Shown: positions 31,725-40,442 of the stretch, in pieces | Position numbering within the stretch: position 1 is the stretch's first letter | Layout of the letters: every line of letters begins with the position of its first letter | Assembly (NCBI GenBank): GCA_003674045.1 | Contig: PENC01000024.1 | Span: 62,001 to 126,000, forward strand | DNA: 64,000 nt | Reading direction: 5' to 3' | Source: Streptomyces griseocarneus | Lineage (GTDB): Bacteria; Actinomycetota; Actinomycetes; Streptomycetales; Streptomycetaceae | Translations under genes and position numbers: made by a program | The notes under the pieces: model-generated | What the model saw: only the letters and a program-made list of their open reading frames with translations | Database searches by the model: none | Told to the model about the DNA's origin: nothing

Positions 31725-32756
31725 TCAGACGCCGACCGCCTCCTCCATCTCCTCCTCCGCCTCGACGGCACGGCCCGCGGGCTCCGGCCGCGCGCGGCGG
31801 GCCTCGACGGCACCCGCGACGGCGAGCACCGCGGCGCCGGCGAGCAGCCACAGCACCAGGGTCCAGACGTGGCCGTCGAGGCCCGCGCTGTCGAAGTAGA
31901 CGAGGCTGCGGACGCCCTCGACGAAGCCGGCGCCGTTCCAGAAGGAGTGCAGTCCGGCGAAGAAACCGTTCTGGAGCTCGGGACGGTAGACCCCGCCCGC
32001 GCTGGTGAAGTTGAGCATGACGAACAGCACCATCACGCCGAGCGTGGTCCAGCGCTTGAGGAAGGTGTGGAGGCCGACGCCCATCAGCAGGATGCCCGCG
32101 GAGTAGGCCCAGGCCATGGTCCACAGGCCCCACATGCCGTGGTCGACCAGGTGGAAGACCGGGCCCGCGAACACCGCGCCTATCACGCTGACGGCGAGCG
32201 AGACGGCGCCCGCGAGCACCGCCCGCTGGCGCATCGGCAGTGCTCCGCCCGCGCCGCCGAGCACCGCGACGGAGGCGTACGAGCCGATGCTGAGCGCGAC
32301 GAGCAGGAAGAAGATGCCCTGGCCGGTCGGGTCACCGTCCGCCGGGGGCACCACGTCGGTGATCTTCAGCGGGGTGCCCTGACGCGCGGCGACGGGCGCG
32401 AAGGTCTTCTCCACGGCCACGGCGGTGGTGTCCGAGCCCGCGGACGCGACGAGCAGCTCGGGGGCGCGCCGGTCGGGCACATAGGCGCCGAAGACGCTCT
32501 GGTCCTTGAGCTGCCGGACCGCTTCCGCGCGGTCGGCGACGGTCCGCACGGAGAGCTTGTCGCCCGCCTTGTCCTCGATCGCGTGGGCCAGCGCCCGGGC
32601 GCTCTGGCCCGAGCCGACCACGGCGACGGGCAGCTCGTGCGGGGAGGGCTGGGAGAAGGCACCCAGGTAGGCGAGGCCCATGCCCACACACATCAGCAGC
32701 GGGGTGATCAGGTGGGTCAGCACATGGCGCAGCGCGCCTCCGGAGGTGGGTCTCAT
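31725..32756 (-). CDS. YhgE/Pip-like (DUF3533-type) membrane protein, MarR-controlled
   Basis: A 343-residue membrane protein. One N-terminal helix (LITPLLMCVGMGLAYLGAF) precedes a roughly 130-residue extracytoplasmic domain (ELPVAVVGSGQSARALAHAIEDKAG...), followed by five or six helices (GIFFLLVALSIGSYASVAVLGG onward). This one-plus-five layout with a PVAVV strand after helix 1 is that of YhgE/Pip and ABC-2-like export proteins. It diverges from a MarR repressor gene across two palindromic boxes. The likely role is export or envelope defence. GAGGAAC upstream supports the ATG at 32756. Confidence 0.75.
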   Translation of the reverse strand: MRPTSGGALRHVLTHLITPLLMCVGMGLAYLGAFSQPSPHELPVAVVGSGQSARALAHAIEDKAGDKLSVRTVADRAEAVRQLKDQSVFGAYVPDRRAPELLVASAGSDTTAVAVEKTFAPVAARQGTPLKITDVVPPADGDPTGQGIFFLLVALSIGSYASVAVLGGAGGALPMRQRAVLAGAVSLAVSVIGAVFAGPVFHLVDHGMWGLWTMAWAYSAGILLMGVGLHTFLKRWTTLGVMVLFVMLNFTSAGGVYRPELQNGFFAGLHSFWNGAGFVEGVRSLVYFDSAGLDGHVWTLVLWLLAGAAVLAVAGAVEARRARPEPAGRAVEAEEEMEEAVGV

Positions 32757-32786
32757 GGGCGTGTTCCTCGGTCCCTTCGACGGGAT

Positions 32787-32829
32787 GGTTGGTAAATACA
32801 ACTCTTTCTCTAGGTTGTATTCTACAACC
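32787..32829. promoter_or_regulatory. Two MarR-type operator boxes between divergent genes
   Basis: The perfect palindrome GGTTGTA-TTC-TACAACC lies at 32813-32829, and an imperfect copy at 32787-32803 has outer arms GGTTG and CAACT. Their centres are 26 nt apart. An overlapping 8-bp inverted repeat AATACAAC/GTTGTATT (32795-32802 with 32814-32821) links them. The AT-rich block is out of character for the GC-rich surroundings, as expected for a bidirectional promoter and operator. Confidence 0.75.
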
Positions 32830-32850
32830 ACATGGCCGAAAGGAATCCCC

Positions 32851-33291
32851 GTGCCCCCTCGTGACCAGTCCATGGAGACCATCCAGCGCGAGCTGACCGC
32901 CTTCGCGCGGCGTGCCCGCGCGACCGCGGCCCGTATGCATCCGGAGCTGTCGCTGGTCTCCTTCACCGTCCTCTCCCACGTGGAGGACCGGCCGGGCTGC
33001 CGGGCGACGGATCTCGCGGCCCACTACATGCTCGACAAGTCGACGGTCAGCCGGCAGATCGCCACGCTGGAGCGCCTGGACCTCGTCGAGCGCCGCGTCG
33101 ACCCCGACGACCAGCGCGTGCAGGTGCTGCACTTGACGGAGGCGGGCACGGCGACGCTCGCCCAGGTCGCGGCCAGCCGCCTCGCGGCGTTCCAGGAGCG
33201 GCTGGGCGACTGGGACGAGGCGGACCTCGCGCGCTTCGCGGGCTATCTGCTGCGGTACAACGCGGCGTACGAGGCCGACGGGCGGCCGTGA
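32851..33291 (+). CDS. MarR family transcriptional regulator
   Basis: A 146-residue winged-helix regulator. The core SLVSFTVLSHVEDRPGCRATDLAAHYMLDKSTVSRQIATLERLDLVERRVDPDDQRVQVLHLTEAG contains the recognition helix (KSTVSRQIATLE) and the wing with DPDDQR, typical of MarR. It should bind the palindromes at 32787-32829 and repress itself and the divergent membrane protein until a ligand is bound. The GTG at 32851 has AAAGGA about 7 nt upstream; longer in-frame readings would cross the operator. Confidence 0.9.
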   Translation: MPPRDQSMETIQRELTAFARRARATAARMHPELSLVSFTVLSHVEDRPGCRATDLAAHYMLDKSTVSRQIATLERLDLVERRVDPDDQRVQVLHLTEAGTATLAQVAASRLAAFQERLGDWDEADLARFAGYLLRYNAAYEADGRP

Positions 33292-33313
33292 CCACCCGGC
33301 GGCCCGGCCGGCC

Positions 33314-33339
33314 CCCGCCGCGCCCCGTGGCGCGGCGGG
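33314..33339. terminator. Bidirectional hairpin terminator
   Basis: A perfect 11-bp stem (33314-33324 with 33329-33339) with loop CCGT lies between the convergent marR and DUF1259 genes, directly next to the DUF1259 stop. Confidence 0.75.
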
Positions 33340-34389
33340 CTACTCCCCCGCGAGCCCTTCCGTGGGCGGCGGCTTGACGTTGGTGACGTCGACGGCCCGG
33401 CGGAGGGCCTTGGCGATGGAGACCGCGTCCCCCACCGCCCAGAGGTGGGTGAAGAACAGGCGGGGCTCGTCGGTCAGGCCGTGGTTGTGGAGCTCGACGA
33501 TATGGATCTTGCCGCGGCACAGGGCCTTGAGGACGTCCTGGACCTCGTCGGCGATCATGACGAAGTCGCCGTTGAGCGCCGCGCGGCCGTCGCCCAGGGG
33601 CTGGAAGTTGAAGGCGCTGGTCGCGCTGAGCCCCGTGGGCAGGACCATGCCTCCGTCGGTGATGGTCTCGCGGCGGACGAAGACGCAGCGCCAGACCCCG
33701 TTGCTGTTGGTCCCCTTGGTGCCCAGCGCGTCGTCGATCCCGTCGGTGTCGATGCCCTCGAGCGGGGTGTTCTTGCGCGGCGGCGGGCCGGACGAGGCGG
33801 GCGGCGGGGTGTTGGTGCGGTCGATCGCCGCGCGCAGGCCCCGGGCGATCTCCTCCGCGTCGCGGCCGTGGGCGTGGACGTGGGTCCACCACAGGTCGGG
33901 GGTCTGGGCGAGCAGGTGCTTGTGGACGGCGGTCTGGTCGATCCCGTGCCGCTGCAGCCCCTCGAGCAGGTGCTGCAACTCGCCCTCGGTGCACACCAGG
34001 TCGCCCATCATGAGGGTGGTGCCGTCGGAGTAGCGCACGAAGGACGCGCTGGAGACCAGCGCGAGGGTCGGTTTGACCGCGATCCCGTACGAGACCACGC
34101 GCAGGTCCGTGCGCGGGAACCCGACGTGGTAGGTCATCCCGCGCAGCATCGAACCCTGACGTCCGATGGCGTCCGCGACACCCCGCCACTGGGCCTCGGT
34201 GGTGGTGACGGGGCGGAGCCGGGCCTTGCCGGCCTTGTCCCCCCGCGGGCCCGGTCGCGGACCCGGTCCCCGTACGGGTGCGGTACGGGCGGCGGCGGGC
34301 GTGGCCCGGGCCAGCACCGGCACCAGAGCCGCCGCGGCCACCAGCCGTCGTGGCAGGCCCCCGACCCGCTTTTGAGCGCCATTCAGCAT
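33340..34389 (-). CDS. Exported DUF1259 family protein, paralogue 1
   Basis: A 349-residue protein with an N-terminal Sec-type signal (RRLVAAAALVPVLARATPAAA). It contains two DUF1259 units with the same order: MMGDLVCTEGEL...AVHKHLLAQTPDLWWTHVHAHG...IARGLRAAIDRTN, and later VMIADEVQDV...IVELHNHGLTDEPRLFFTHLWAVG...IAKALRRAVDVTN. The conserved His clusters (HKH, HVHAHG, ELHNHG) suggest metal or ligand binding. The family (LpqO-like) has no known function. A paralogue lies at 56268-57353. GAGGAGG 7 nt before the ATG makes the start secure. Confidence 0.85.
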   Translation of the reverse strand: MLNGAQKRVGGLPRRLVAAAALVPVLARATPAAARTAPVRGPGPRPGPRGDKAGKARLRPVTTTEAQWRGVADAIGRQGSMLRGMTYHVGFPRTDLRVVSYGIAVKPTLALVSSASFVRYSDGTTLMMGDLVCTEGELQHLLEGLQRHGIDQTAVHKHLLAQTPDLWWTHVHAHGRDAEEIARGLRAAIDRTNTPPPASSGPPPRKNTPLEGIDTDGIDDALGTKGTNSNGVWRCVFVRRETITDGGMVLPTGLSATSAFNFQPLGDGRAALNGDFVMIADEVQDVLKALCRGKIHIVELHNHGLTDEPRLFFTHLWAVGDAVSIAKALRRAVDVTNVKPPPTEGLAGE

Positions 34390-34597
34390 ACGAACGCCTC
34401 CTCGGGACCGATGGAACCATGCCGGAAGTGCGGACGCATGTGACGACGCATTGTCTCTGGTGCTGGTGGTGCCGGTGTTCCCCCATACGGCCTCCGAAGG
34501 ACCCCGTACGGACCTTCGTTGCGAGGGTTAGGCGCGTGGTGGCCCCGGGTAGGGAGTGCTGGTTCTGTCGCACACAGGTTCCCCGAAGGAGTCAGCT

Positions 34598-35005
34598 TTG
34601 TCGCAGCGTGCCTTACGTCCCGGCCGTCTCGGCCGTCTCGGTCTCGCCGTCGTCACGGTCGCCGGTCTCGCGGTCTCGGTCGCGCCCGCCGCGCAGGCGT
34701 CGGCGCCCGTGAAGTGCCGCAAGGGGGACTTCTGTCTCTTCGGCGGACCGCACCGGACAGGGAAGGTGCTCTACCGGATCGACGTGAAGGTGACGAGGAC
34801 GGGCTTCTCGTTCCCCGAGGTCGACGCGCTCGAACCGCCGGTCGTGCCGCGGTCGGCGTACAACCCGCTCCCCGACTCCTTCGGCTGCATCGTGCGGCTC
34901 AACGACAAGGCGCACTTCGCGGGCGACGAGCAGGAGATCCAGGGCTTCGGCGACGCGGAGCTGAGCGGCGCCCCGGTGGGCTCCCTCACACCCGACTGCG
35001 GCTGA
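34598..35005 (+). CDS. Secreted peptidase inhibitor family I36 / crystallin-like protein
   Basis: A 135-residue precursor with a Sec signal (LGLAVVTVAGLAVSVAPAAQASA). The mature part KCRKGDFCLFGGPHRTGKVLYRID is the usual start of I36-type (SMI-like) beta/gamma-crystallin folds in Streptomyces, where CxxGxFCLFxxxxxxG is conserved. Two further Cys (GCIVRL and the terminal DCG) could form a disulfide. It may inhibit a secreted protease or be a structural exoprotein. The TTG at 34598 has GAAGGAG 6 nt upstream. Confidence 0.75.
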   Translation: MSQRALRPGRLGRLGLAVVTVAGLAVSVAPAAQASAPVKCRKGDFCLFGGPHRTGKVLYRIDVKVTRTGFSFPEVDALEPPVVPRSAYNPLPDSFGCIVRLNDKAHFAGDEQEIQGFGDAELSGAPVGSLTPDCG

Positions 35006-35088
35006 ATACGGCACTCCGCCGCCCGCCCCTGTCCCCCGCGGCGCCCCGGCGCTAGTCTGCCGCCCCGTCGACCGACTGGGGGTGTGCC

Positions 35089-35937
35089 ATGGGCAGCTTC
35101 GATCCCGTGACCGAGCACGAGAGGACCCGCGCGGCGCTGCGGGCCGCGGTCGCGCGCCTGGCACGGCTGCTGCGTGACATCCCCGATCCGGACACGCCGT
35201 CCGGGCTGCCGGAGTGGACGGTGGGCGACGTCGCCGCGCACCTCGGCGCCGTGTACCTCGCATACTGCTCCGCCTTCACCGGCGAGTTCACCGGCTGGGC
35301 AGACGTCCTGCCGCCGGACGACGGCCCCTTCATCGAGCGGATCACGGCGGTGAACGCCGAGGCCGTGCGCCTCTTCGACGGCGAAGAACGCCGCCGTCTC
35401 GGGGACTTCGTGGCCGAGCGGGGCGAGACCTTCCTGCGTGTGACGGAGGGCCTCGCCCCGGACGCCCCGGTCCCCGCGCCGTGGTACGGGCAGCGGACGA
35501 CGCTGACGCTGGCGACGGCGACCGGGCTGCTGCTCAGCGAGAGCCTGCTGCACGGGCTCGACATCGCGCGCCGCACCCGGCTGGCGTGGGCGATCGACCC
35601 GGACGAGGCACGGCTGGTGCTGGGGCAGGTGATGCCGACGATGATGCCGCTGGCCCTGGACGTGTCGCGGGCCCGGGACGTGAGTCTCGCGTACGACGTC
35701 GTCATCAGAGGCGGCCTCCGGCTCGCGGTGGTCATCGACAGCGGCGCGGCGACGGTCGTCCGCGACGCGCCGCCGCGTGCCTACGACTGCCGGATCACGG
35801 CGGCGCCCGTCCCCTTCCTGCTGGTCGCCTTCCGGCGTACGCCCGTCTGGAAACCGATCGTCCGCGGCCGGATGCGGGCGAGCGGGCGCAGGCCCTGGCT
35901 GGCCCCGCGCCTCACCCGCCTCGTCGCGAGCCCGTGA
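35089..35937 (+). CDS. Maleylpyruvate isomerase-like (DinB/mycothiol-dependent) protein
   Basis: A 282-residue protein. The N-terminal four-helix DinB/MDMPI-type domain contains LPEWTVGDVAAHLGAVYLAY, where the family has W(s/t)vgDvaAHL with a metal-binding His. A second His lies in LLSESLLHGLDIARRTRL (the conserved E..vHg.Di.rA motif). The C-terminal part (DVVIRGGLRLAVVIDSG...CRITAAPVPFLLVAF) resembles an SCP2 sterol-carrier-like domain. Members use mycothiol or are metal-binding proteins of unknown role. It is monocistronic. Confidence 0.8.
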   Translation: MGSFDPVTEHERTRAALRAAVARLARLLRDIPDPDTPSGLPEWTVGDVAAHLGAVYLAYCSAFTGEFTGWADVLPPDDGPFIERITAVNAEAVRLFDGEERRRLGDFVAERGETFLRVTEGLAPDAPVPAPWYGQRTTLTLATATGLLLSESLLHGLDIARRTRLAWAIDPDEARLVLGQVMPTMMPLALDVSRARDVSLAYDVVIRGGLRLAVVIDSGAATVVRDAPPRAYDCRITAAPVPFLLVAFRRTPVWKPIVRGRMRASGRRPWLAPRLTRLVASP

Positions 35938-35957
35938 CCCGTGTCCGCTCGGGCGTC

Positions 35958-36563
35958 TCAGGCGCGCGTCAGGTCCCCCACGGTCGCGGCGACCGTGCCG
36001 AACAGGTCGGTGATCGTCGTCAGGCTCGCCCCCTGGAGGGTGGCGGCGGGGACGATCGTGCCGTCGGGGGACGTGAGGGACCGGGTGGCCGTCGCCTCGG
36101 CCACCACCGTGGGGCGGTAGCCGAGGTTGAAGGCGCCCTGGGCGGTGAAGGTGACGCACATGTGGGTCATAAAACCCGCGAGGACCAGGGACGTGCCCGT
36201 GTTCAGCGTGCGCAGGGTGGCCTCCAGACCGGTGTCGTGGAAGGCGTTCGGGAAGTGCTTGACCACGACGGGCTCCCCCTCCAGGGGCGCGACCTCGTCG
36301 CTGATGGCGCCGATGCGGGCCCGTATGTCGTACGGGGTGCCCTCGCCGCCGTCGTTGACCACGTGCACGACCGGGATGCCCGCGGCGCGGGCGGCGGCCA
36401 GGAGGCGTGCCCCGGCGGCGAGTGCCGCCTCGGCGTTCTCCAGTGCCATGACGCCGGTGCGGTAGGTGTTCTGGAAGTCGATCATGATGAGGGCCGAATC
36501 GGCCAGGGCGGGCAGCCGGTTGTCGAGGCCGACCACGTCACGCAGGGTCGTGGAAGCAGGCAT
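35958..36563 (-). CDS. Isochorismatase-like cysteine hydrolase
   Basis: A 201-residue hydrolase with all three catalytic residues visible: Asp29 in LIMIDFQNTY, Lys102 in VVKHFPNAF, and Cys136 in AGFMTHMCVTFTAQGA, followed by GYRPTVVAEATA. This contrasts with the Cys-less relative at 7208-7768. It probably hydrolyses an amide or isonitrile-type substrate. The gene follows a GlxA-type AraC regulator on the same strand after an 83-nt gap; such pairs are common (isonitrile hydratase-like context), so the regulator probably controls it. Confidence 0.85.
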   Translation of the reverse strand: MPASTTLRDVVGLDNRLPALADSALIMIDFQNTYRTGVMALENAEAALAAGARLLAAARAAGIPVVHVVNDGGEGTPYDIRARIGAISDEVAPLEGEPVVVKHFPNAFHDTGLEATLRTLNTGTSLVLAGFMTHMCVTFTAQGAFNLGYRPTVVAEATATRSLTSPDGTIVPAATLQGASLTTITDLFGTVAATVGDLTRA

Positions 36564-36646
36564 GCTGAAGATCCTTTTCCGGGTGGGGGCGGATGCCGGG
36601 TGTCCGCGGAGTCGCGGAGGAACGGAAGCGGTACGGGGAAACGGGG

Positions 36647-37627
36647 TCAGGCCGTGCGGAAGCGGCGGCGGTAGGCAGCCGGTGTCGTGCCGGTCTGTTT
36701 GCGGAAGGCACGGTGCAGCGTCTCGACGGAACCGAGCCCGCTGTCCGCGGCCACCTGTTCCAGGGGCTGGTCGGTGCCCTCCAGCAGGCGCCGGGCCGCC
36801 TCGATGCGGGTGGCCTCGACGTACGCGGCGGGGCTCGTGCCCGTCTCCTTGCGGAAGACGCGGGCGAAGTGCCGTTCGCTCACACACATGCGGCGCGCGA
36901 GCGCGCCGGTGGACAGATCGGCGTCGTAGTGGTCGGCGATGTAGAGCCGCAGTTCGTCGATGTCCCGCCGGGCGGCCGGAGGGCGGCTGATCGGAACGCT
37001 GAACTGGCTCTGCCCGCCCTGGCGCTTGAGATACATCACCAGGTGCCGGGCGACGGCGAGGGCGAGGTCCTCGCCGTGGTCCTCGGTGACCAGGGCGAGC
37101 GCGAGGTCCATGCAGGCGCTGATGCCCGCCCCGGTCCACACCCGGCCGGAGCGGACGAAGATCGGGTCGGGATCGACCGTGACCCGCGGGTGGTCGGCGG
37201 CGAGCTGCTCGGCGGTCGACCAGTGCGTGGTCGCCGTCCGGCCGTCGAGCAGGCCGGCCGCCGCCAGGAGGTGGGCGCCCACGCAGACCGAGGCCACCCG
37301 GCGCGCGTGCGGCGCCGTGGTCCTCACCCAGTCCACGACGTCCTGGTCGATCCGGGCGCGCGGGCCCTCCGGGCGGAGGTCCACCGCACCGGGCACCAGC
37401 AGCGTGTCCACGTCGGAGCCGACGTCGCCGAAGGCCACGTCGGTGACCAGCCGGACACCGGCGGAGGTGGTGACCGTGCCGCCCGTCGGCCCGGCCAGCC
37501 GGACGCGGTAGGCGGCGCGGCCCGGGGCCTCCCGGTTGGCCAGCGCGAAGACCTCGGCGGGGCCGGTGACGTCGAGGAGGTCGACGTCGGGGAAGACCGC
37601 GATCACGACGCGGTGGGTGGTGGGCAT
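36647..37627 (-). CDS. GlxA family transcriptional regulator (DJ-1/PfpI domain plus AraC HTH)
   Basis: A 326-residue regulator. Residues 1-185 form a class I glutamine amidotransferase-like domain (VVIAVFPDVDLLDVTGPAEVFALANRE; nucleophile-elbow VASVCVGAHLLAAAGLLDGR with Cys in place). Residues 225-326 carry the two AraC helix-turn-helix motifs (LSTGALARRMCVSERHFARVFRKETGTSPAAYVEATRIEAARRLLE and LEQVAADSGLGSVETLHRAFRKQTGTTPAAYRRRF). It is located upstream of, and co-directional with, the isochorismatase-like hydrolase gene, its probable target. ATG 37627 is preferred; 37654 is possible. Confidence 0.9.
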   Translation of the reverse strand: MPTTHRVVIAVFPDVDLLDVTGPAEVFALANREAPGRAAYRVRLAGPTGGTVTTSAGVRLVTDVAFGDVGSDVDTLLVPGAVDLRPEGPRARIDQDVVDWVRTTAPHARRVASVCVGAHLLAAAGLLDGRTATTHWSTAEQLAADHPRVTVDPDPIFVRSGRVWTGAGISACMDLALALVTEDHGEDLALAVARHLVMYLKRQGGQSQFSVPISRPPAARRDIDELRLYIADHYDADLSTGALARRMCVSERHFARVFRKETGTSPAAYVEATRIEAARRLLEGTDQPLEQVAADSGLGSVETLHRAFRKQTGTTPAAYRRRFRTA

Positions 37628-37700
37628 GACTCCATGGTCACGCCCACCACTCATGTCCGCAATGACGGTGTTCTGTCACATCCGGACACCGGGCGGCCGG

Positions 37701-40442
37701 TCAGTCGAGCTCCCGCGCCGGCTTGTCCTTGCCCGGGACCTCGTCGGGGGCGAGGATCCGGGGGTCGCCGGGGTAGGGCCTGCGCCAGCCGGTGGCCTCG
37801 TACCAGTCGACACGGTTCATCTGGGCGGGGTTGACCTCGTCGAGCTCCGGTTCGGTGCCGCCGGTCGCCTGCCGGGCGCTCCACTGCTCCCACTGCCGCG
37901 CGAGCCGCTCCATGCCGTGCGGCACGCGGAGTTCCCCGGGCGGGCCCGCGCCCTGCTTCTTCAGCCCGTAGTCGAGGGGGACCTGGTTGGGCAGCGCGGT
38001 GAAGGGCGTGGTGTCGGGGGTGCGGGTGAACGCGTCGAACATCGGCTCGGCGGCCCGGTCGAGCTGGTTCATGGGCTGGATGCCGAGGATCTGCTCGACG
38101 GTGCGGACCAGGTTGAGCTGGGTCCAGTACGTGCTGACGACGGCGCCGCGCCGGGCGTAGGGGCTCGCGATCCACAGCGGGCCGCGGTGGCCGTCGACGT
38201 GGTCGACGCCGTCCTGGGTGTCGTCCTCGACGACGAAGACGGCGGAGGACTTCCAGAAGCGGCTGTGCGAGAGGGCGTCGACGAGGCGCCCGAGTGCCAG
38301 GTCGTTGTCGGCCACCATGGCGGTGGGGTACGGATCCTTGCCGCTGGTGCCCGCCGTGTGGTCCTGCGGGAGCGTCATGAGCGTGAGGGCGGGCAGCTTG
38401 CCGGTCCGCTCCGCCTCGCGGAAGTGCTGGAGCCAGACGTCGACGCGGTACTGGTCGGGGATGTCGGTGTCGAAGGTCGGGAAATCGGGCTTGTTGACGG
38501 CGGTGAGGGAGGGGATGTCCGAGGTGCTGGGGTACTTCCCCGTGGGTACCGGCAGCGGCCCGGTCTCCTTGCCCTCCAGGATCCGGGACGCCTTGTACCA
38601 GTCGGACCAGGTCGGCGTGGCGCCGGACGGCAGCTGGAGGTTGACGTACTCGCCGTAGTTCTCGACGGTGCGGCCCGCCCGCCGGGCCGCGTCCCACAGG
38701 AAGCCGCTCTTCTGGTACGCGAGGGCGTCGGCGCCCTGCGAGGGGTAGCTGCGGTAGAAGGCGCCGAACTCCTTCTCGATGTAGTCGTTGGCGTCGGCCT
38801 GGGTCAGCCAGTTGTGGCCGTCGGCGGAGAGGGTGCCCTCGTCGTAGAAGTTGTCGAAGAGGCCGAACCGCTCGGCGAGCGCGTGCTCGTTGGGGGTGAC
38901 CCTCCTGCCGAACTGGGCGAGCGCCGGGTCGCTGTCGCCCTTGCCGGTGTCGCCGTGGACCTGGTCGTAGGTCCGGTTCTCCTTGACGATCAGGAAGACG
39001 TGGTCGATCGTCGAGGGCTCGCCGAGGTGCGCGGGGACCGGGACCGGGCGGGCCATGAGGTCGGCGCGGCCGCCGGTGCCGAGGAGCTTCTCCCAGTCGT
39101 TGTCGGTGAACACCTGGTGGGTCAGGCGCCCGAGGCGCTCGCGGGAGGGCGGCGCGAAGACGGTGAGGGTGCCGGTGTCGTCGTAGGTGTTGTGCCCGGT
39201 GGCGGGTTCGGTGTCGGGGCCGTCGTGGACGGTGGAGACCGGGCCTCGGGCGCCGATGCCCTTGGCGTTGGTGACGACGACCTTGCGCAGGGCCGTGTCG
39301 TACTGGACGGTCACCGGGTACCAGTCGGTGGGGATCAGCCCTTCGTAGCGCACGGGGGTGCGCGGCCCGTCCCAGCGGTACTGGGCGAGGGCGTTGTCGC
39401 GGCCGAGGGAGACCAGGACGTGGTGGGCGTCGGGCATGGCGATGCCGTTCGGGGCGCTGCCGGTCCTGGCCCCGGGCAGCGGGTTGGTGTTGAAGGTCTG
39501 CGTGACGCGCTGCCGCGCGGTGTCGATGACGGACACGGAGTCGTCGTTGCTGTTGGCCACGAACAGCGCGCCGCCCCGGAGGAAGAGGGCGGTGGGCTGG
39601 AGGCCGACCTCGACGGTGCCGGTCTGCTTCCCGGCGGCGAGGTCGACGACGGAGACGGTGCCGGAGTTCGCGGCACCGGTCGTACGGTCGGCGACCAGGG
39701 GCGTGCCGTCGGAGAGATTGGTGAAGTCCCCCGCGTCGGCCGGGCGGCCGCCCTCGTTGGAGACATAGGCGCGGCCGTCGGCGAGCACGACCTGGCGGGG
39801 CGCGTTGCCGACGGGGATCTCCCGGACGAGTTTCATGGCCGCGGTGTCGACGACGCCGAGGGTGTTGCTGCCGCCCAGCGCGACGTAGAGGCGCGAGCCA
39901 TCGGGCGACAGGGCCATGCCGCCGGGCAGGGCGCTGCCGTGGGGGCCGGTCAGGGGGAGGACCTTCGGCGCGGAGACCTTGCCGTCCACGCCGACCGTGA
40001 ACCGTACGAGGTCACCGGCCTGGGGGAACCAGAGGGTGCGGCCGTCGGGCGCGTACAGGGGGCCGTCGGTGCCGACCGTGCCGTCCCCGATCCGCTTGTT
40101 CTTGCCCTGTCCGGTGCCGGTCTGCTGGAGCACCTTGCCGGTGCGGGCGTCGAAGACGGTCAGGAAGCCGGTGAAGTTCTTCCAGGTGAGTGCCGCGACG
40201 CGGGTGCCGTCCGGGCTGAGCGCGCTGGACAGCAGGCGGCCGTCGTCGATGCGGTGACGGGTGCCGTAGGGCGTGATGCGCTGGTTGGAGGGCAGTTGGA
40301 TGCCGTGGGCGGTCCCGGTCCCGTCGACCTTGCCGGTGGCGGGGCCGCCCGTACCGGCCGCGGCGGCGGCCGTGGAGATCAGCGCGGCGGTGGCGGTGAG
40401 CGCCAGGACGCCGAGGCGTCTGTGTCTGCGCAGCCTTCTCAT
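37701..40442 (-). CDS. Exported bifunctional YncE-like beta-propeller / alkaline phosphatase-type phosphoesterase
   Basis: A 913-residue secreted protein with a Sec signal peptide (RRLGVLALTATAALISTAAAAA). Residues 60-400 form a YVTN/YncE-type seven-bladed propeller (LSPDGSRLYVALGGSNTLGVVDTAAMKLVREIPVG, GALFVANSNDDSVSVIDTARQRV). Residues 480-890 form a phosphoesterase domain beginning IDHVFLIVKENRTYDQVHGDTGKGDSDP, with TLMTLPQDHTAG and VFVVEDDTQDGVDHVDGHRGPLWIASPYARRGAVVST providing metal ligands. It probably releases phosphate from extracellular esters. No good ribosome site is seen before the ATG. An upstream gene reads into it. Confidence 0.88.
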   Translation of the reverse strand: MRRLRRHRRLGVLALTATAALISTAAAAAGTGGPATGKVDGTGTAHGIQLPSNQRITPYGTRHRIDDGRLLSSALSPDGTRVAALTWKNFTGFLTVFDARTGKVLQQTGTGQGKNKRIGDGTVGTDGPLYAPDGRTLWFPQAGDLVRFTVGVDGKVSAPKVLPLTGPHGSALPGGMALSPDGSRLYVALGGSNTLGVVDTAAMKLVREIPVGNAPRQVVLADGRAYVSNEGGRPADAGDFTNLSDGTPLVADRTTGAANSGTVSVVDLAAGKQTGTVEVGLQPTALFLRGGALFVANSNDDSVSVIDTARQRVTQTFNTNPLPGARTGSAPNGIAMPDAHHVLVSLGRDNALAQYRWDGPRTPVRYEGLIPTDWYPVTVQYDTALRKVVVTNAKGIGARGPVSTVHDGPDTEPATGHNTYDDTGTLTVFAPPSRERLGRLTHQVFTDNDWEKLLGTGGRADLMARPVPVPAHLGEPSTIDHVFLIVKENRTYDQVHGDTGKGDSDPALAQFGRRVTPNEHALAERFGLFDNFYDEGTLSADGHNWLTQADANDYIEKEFGAFYRSYPSQGADALAYQKSGFLWDAARRAGRTVENYGEYVNLQLPSGATPTWSDWYKASRILEGKETGPLPVPTGKYPSTSDIPSLTAVNKPDFPTFDTDIPDQYRVDVWLQHFREAERTGKLPALTLMTLPQDHTAGTSGKDPYPTAMVADNDLALGRLVDALSHSRFWKSSAVFVVEDDTQDGVDHVDGHRGPLWIASPYARRGAVVSTYWTQLNLVRTVEQILGIQPMNQLDRAAEPMFDAFTRTPDTTPFTALPNQVPLDYGLKKQGAGPPGELRVPHGMERLARQWEQWSARQATGGTEPELDEVNPAQMNRVDWYEATGWRRPYPGDPRILAPDEVPGKDKPARELD

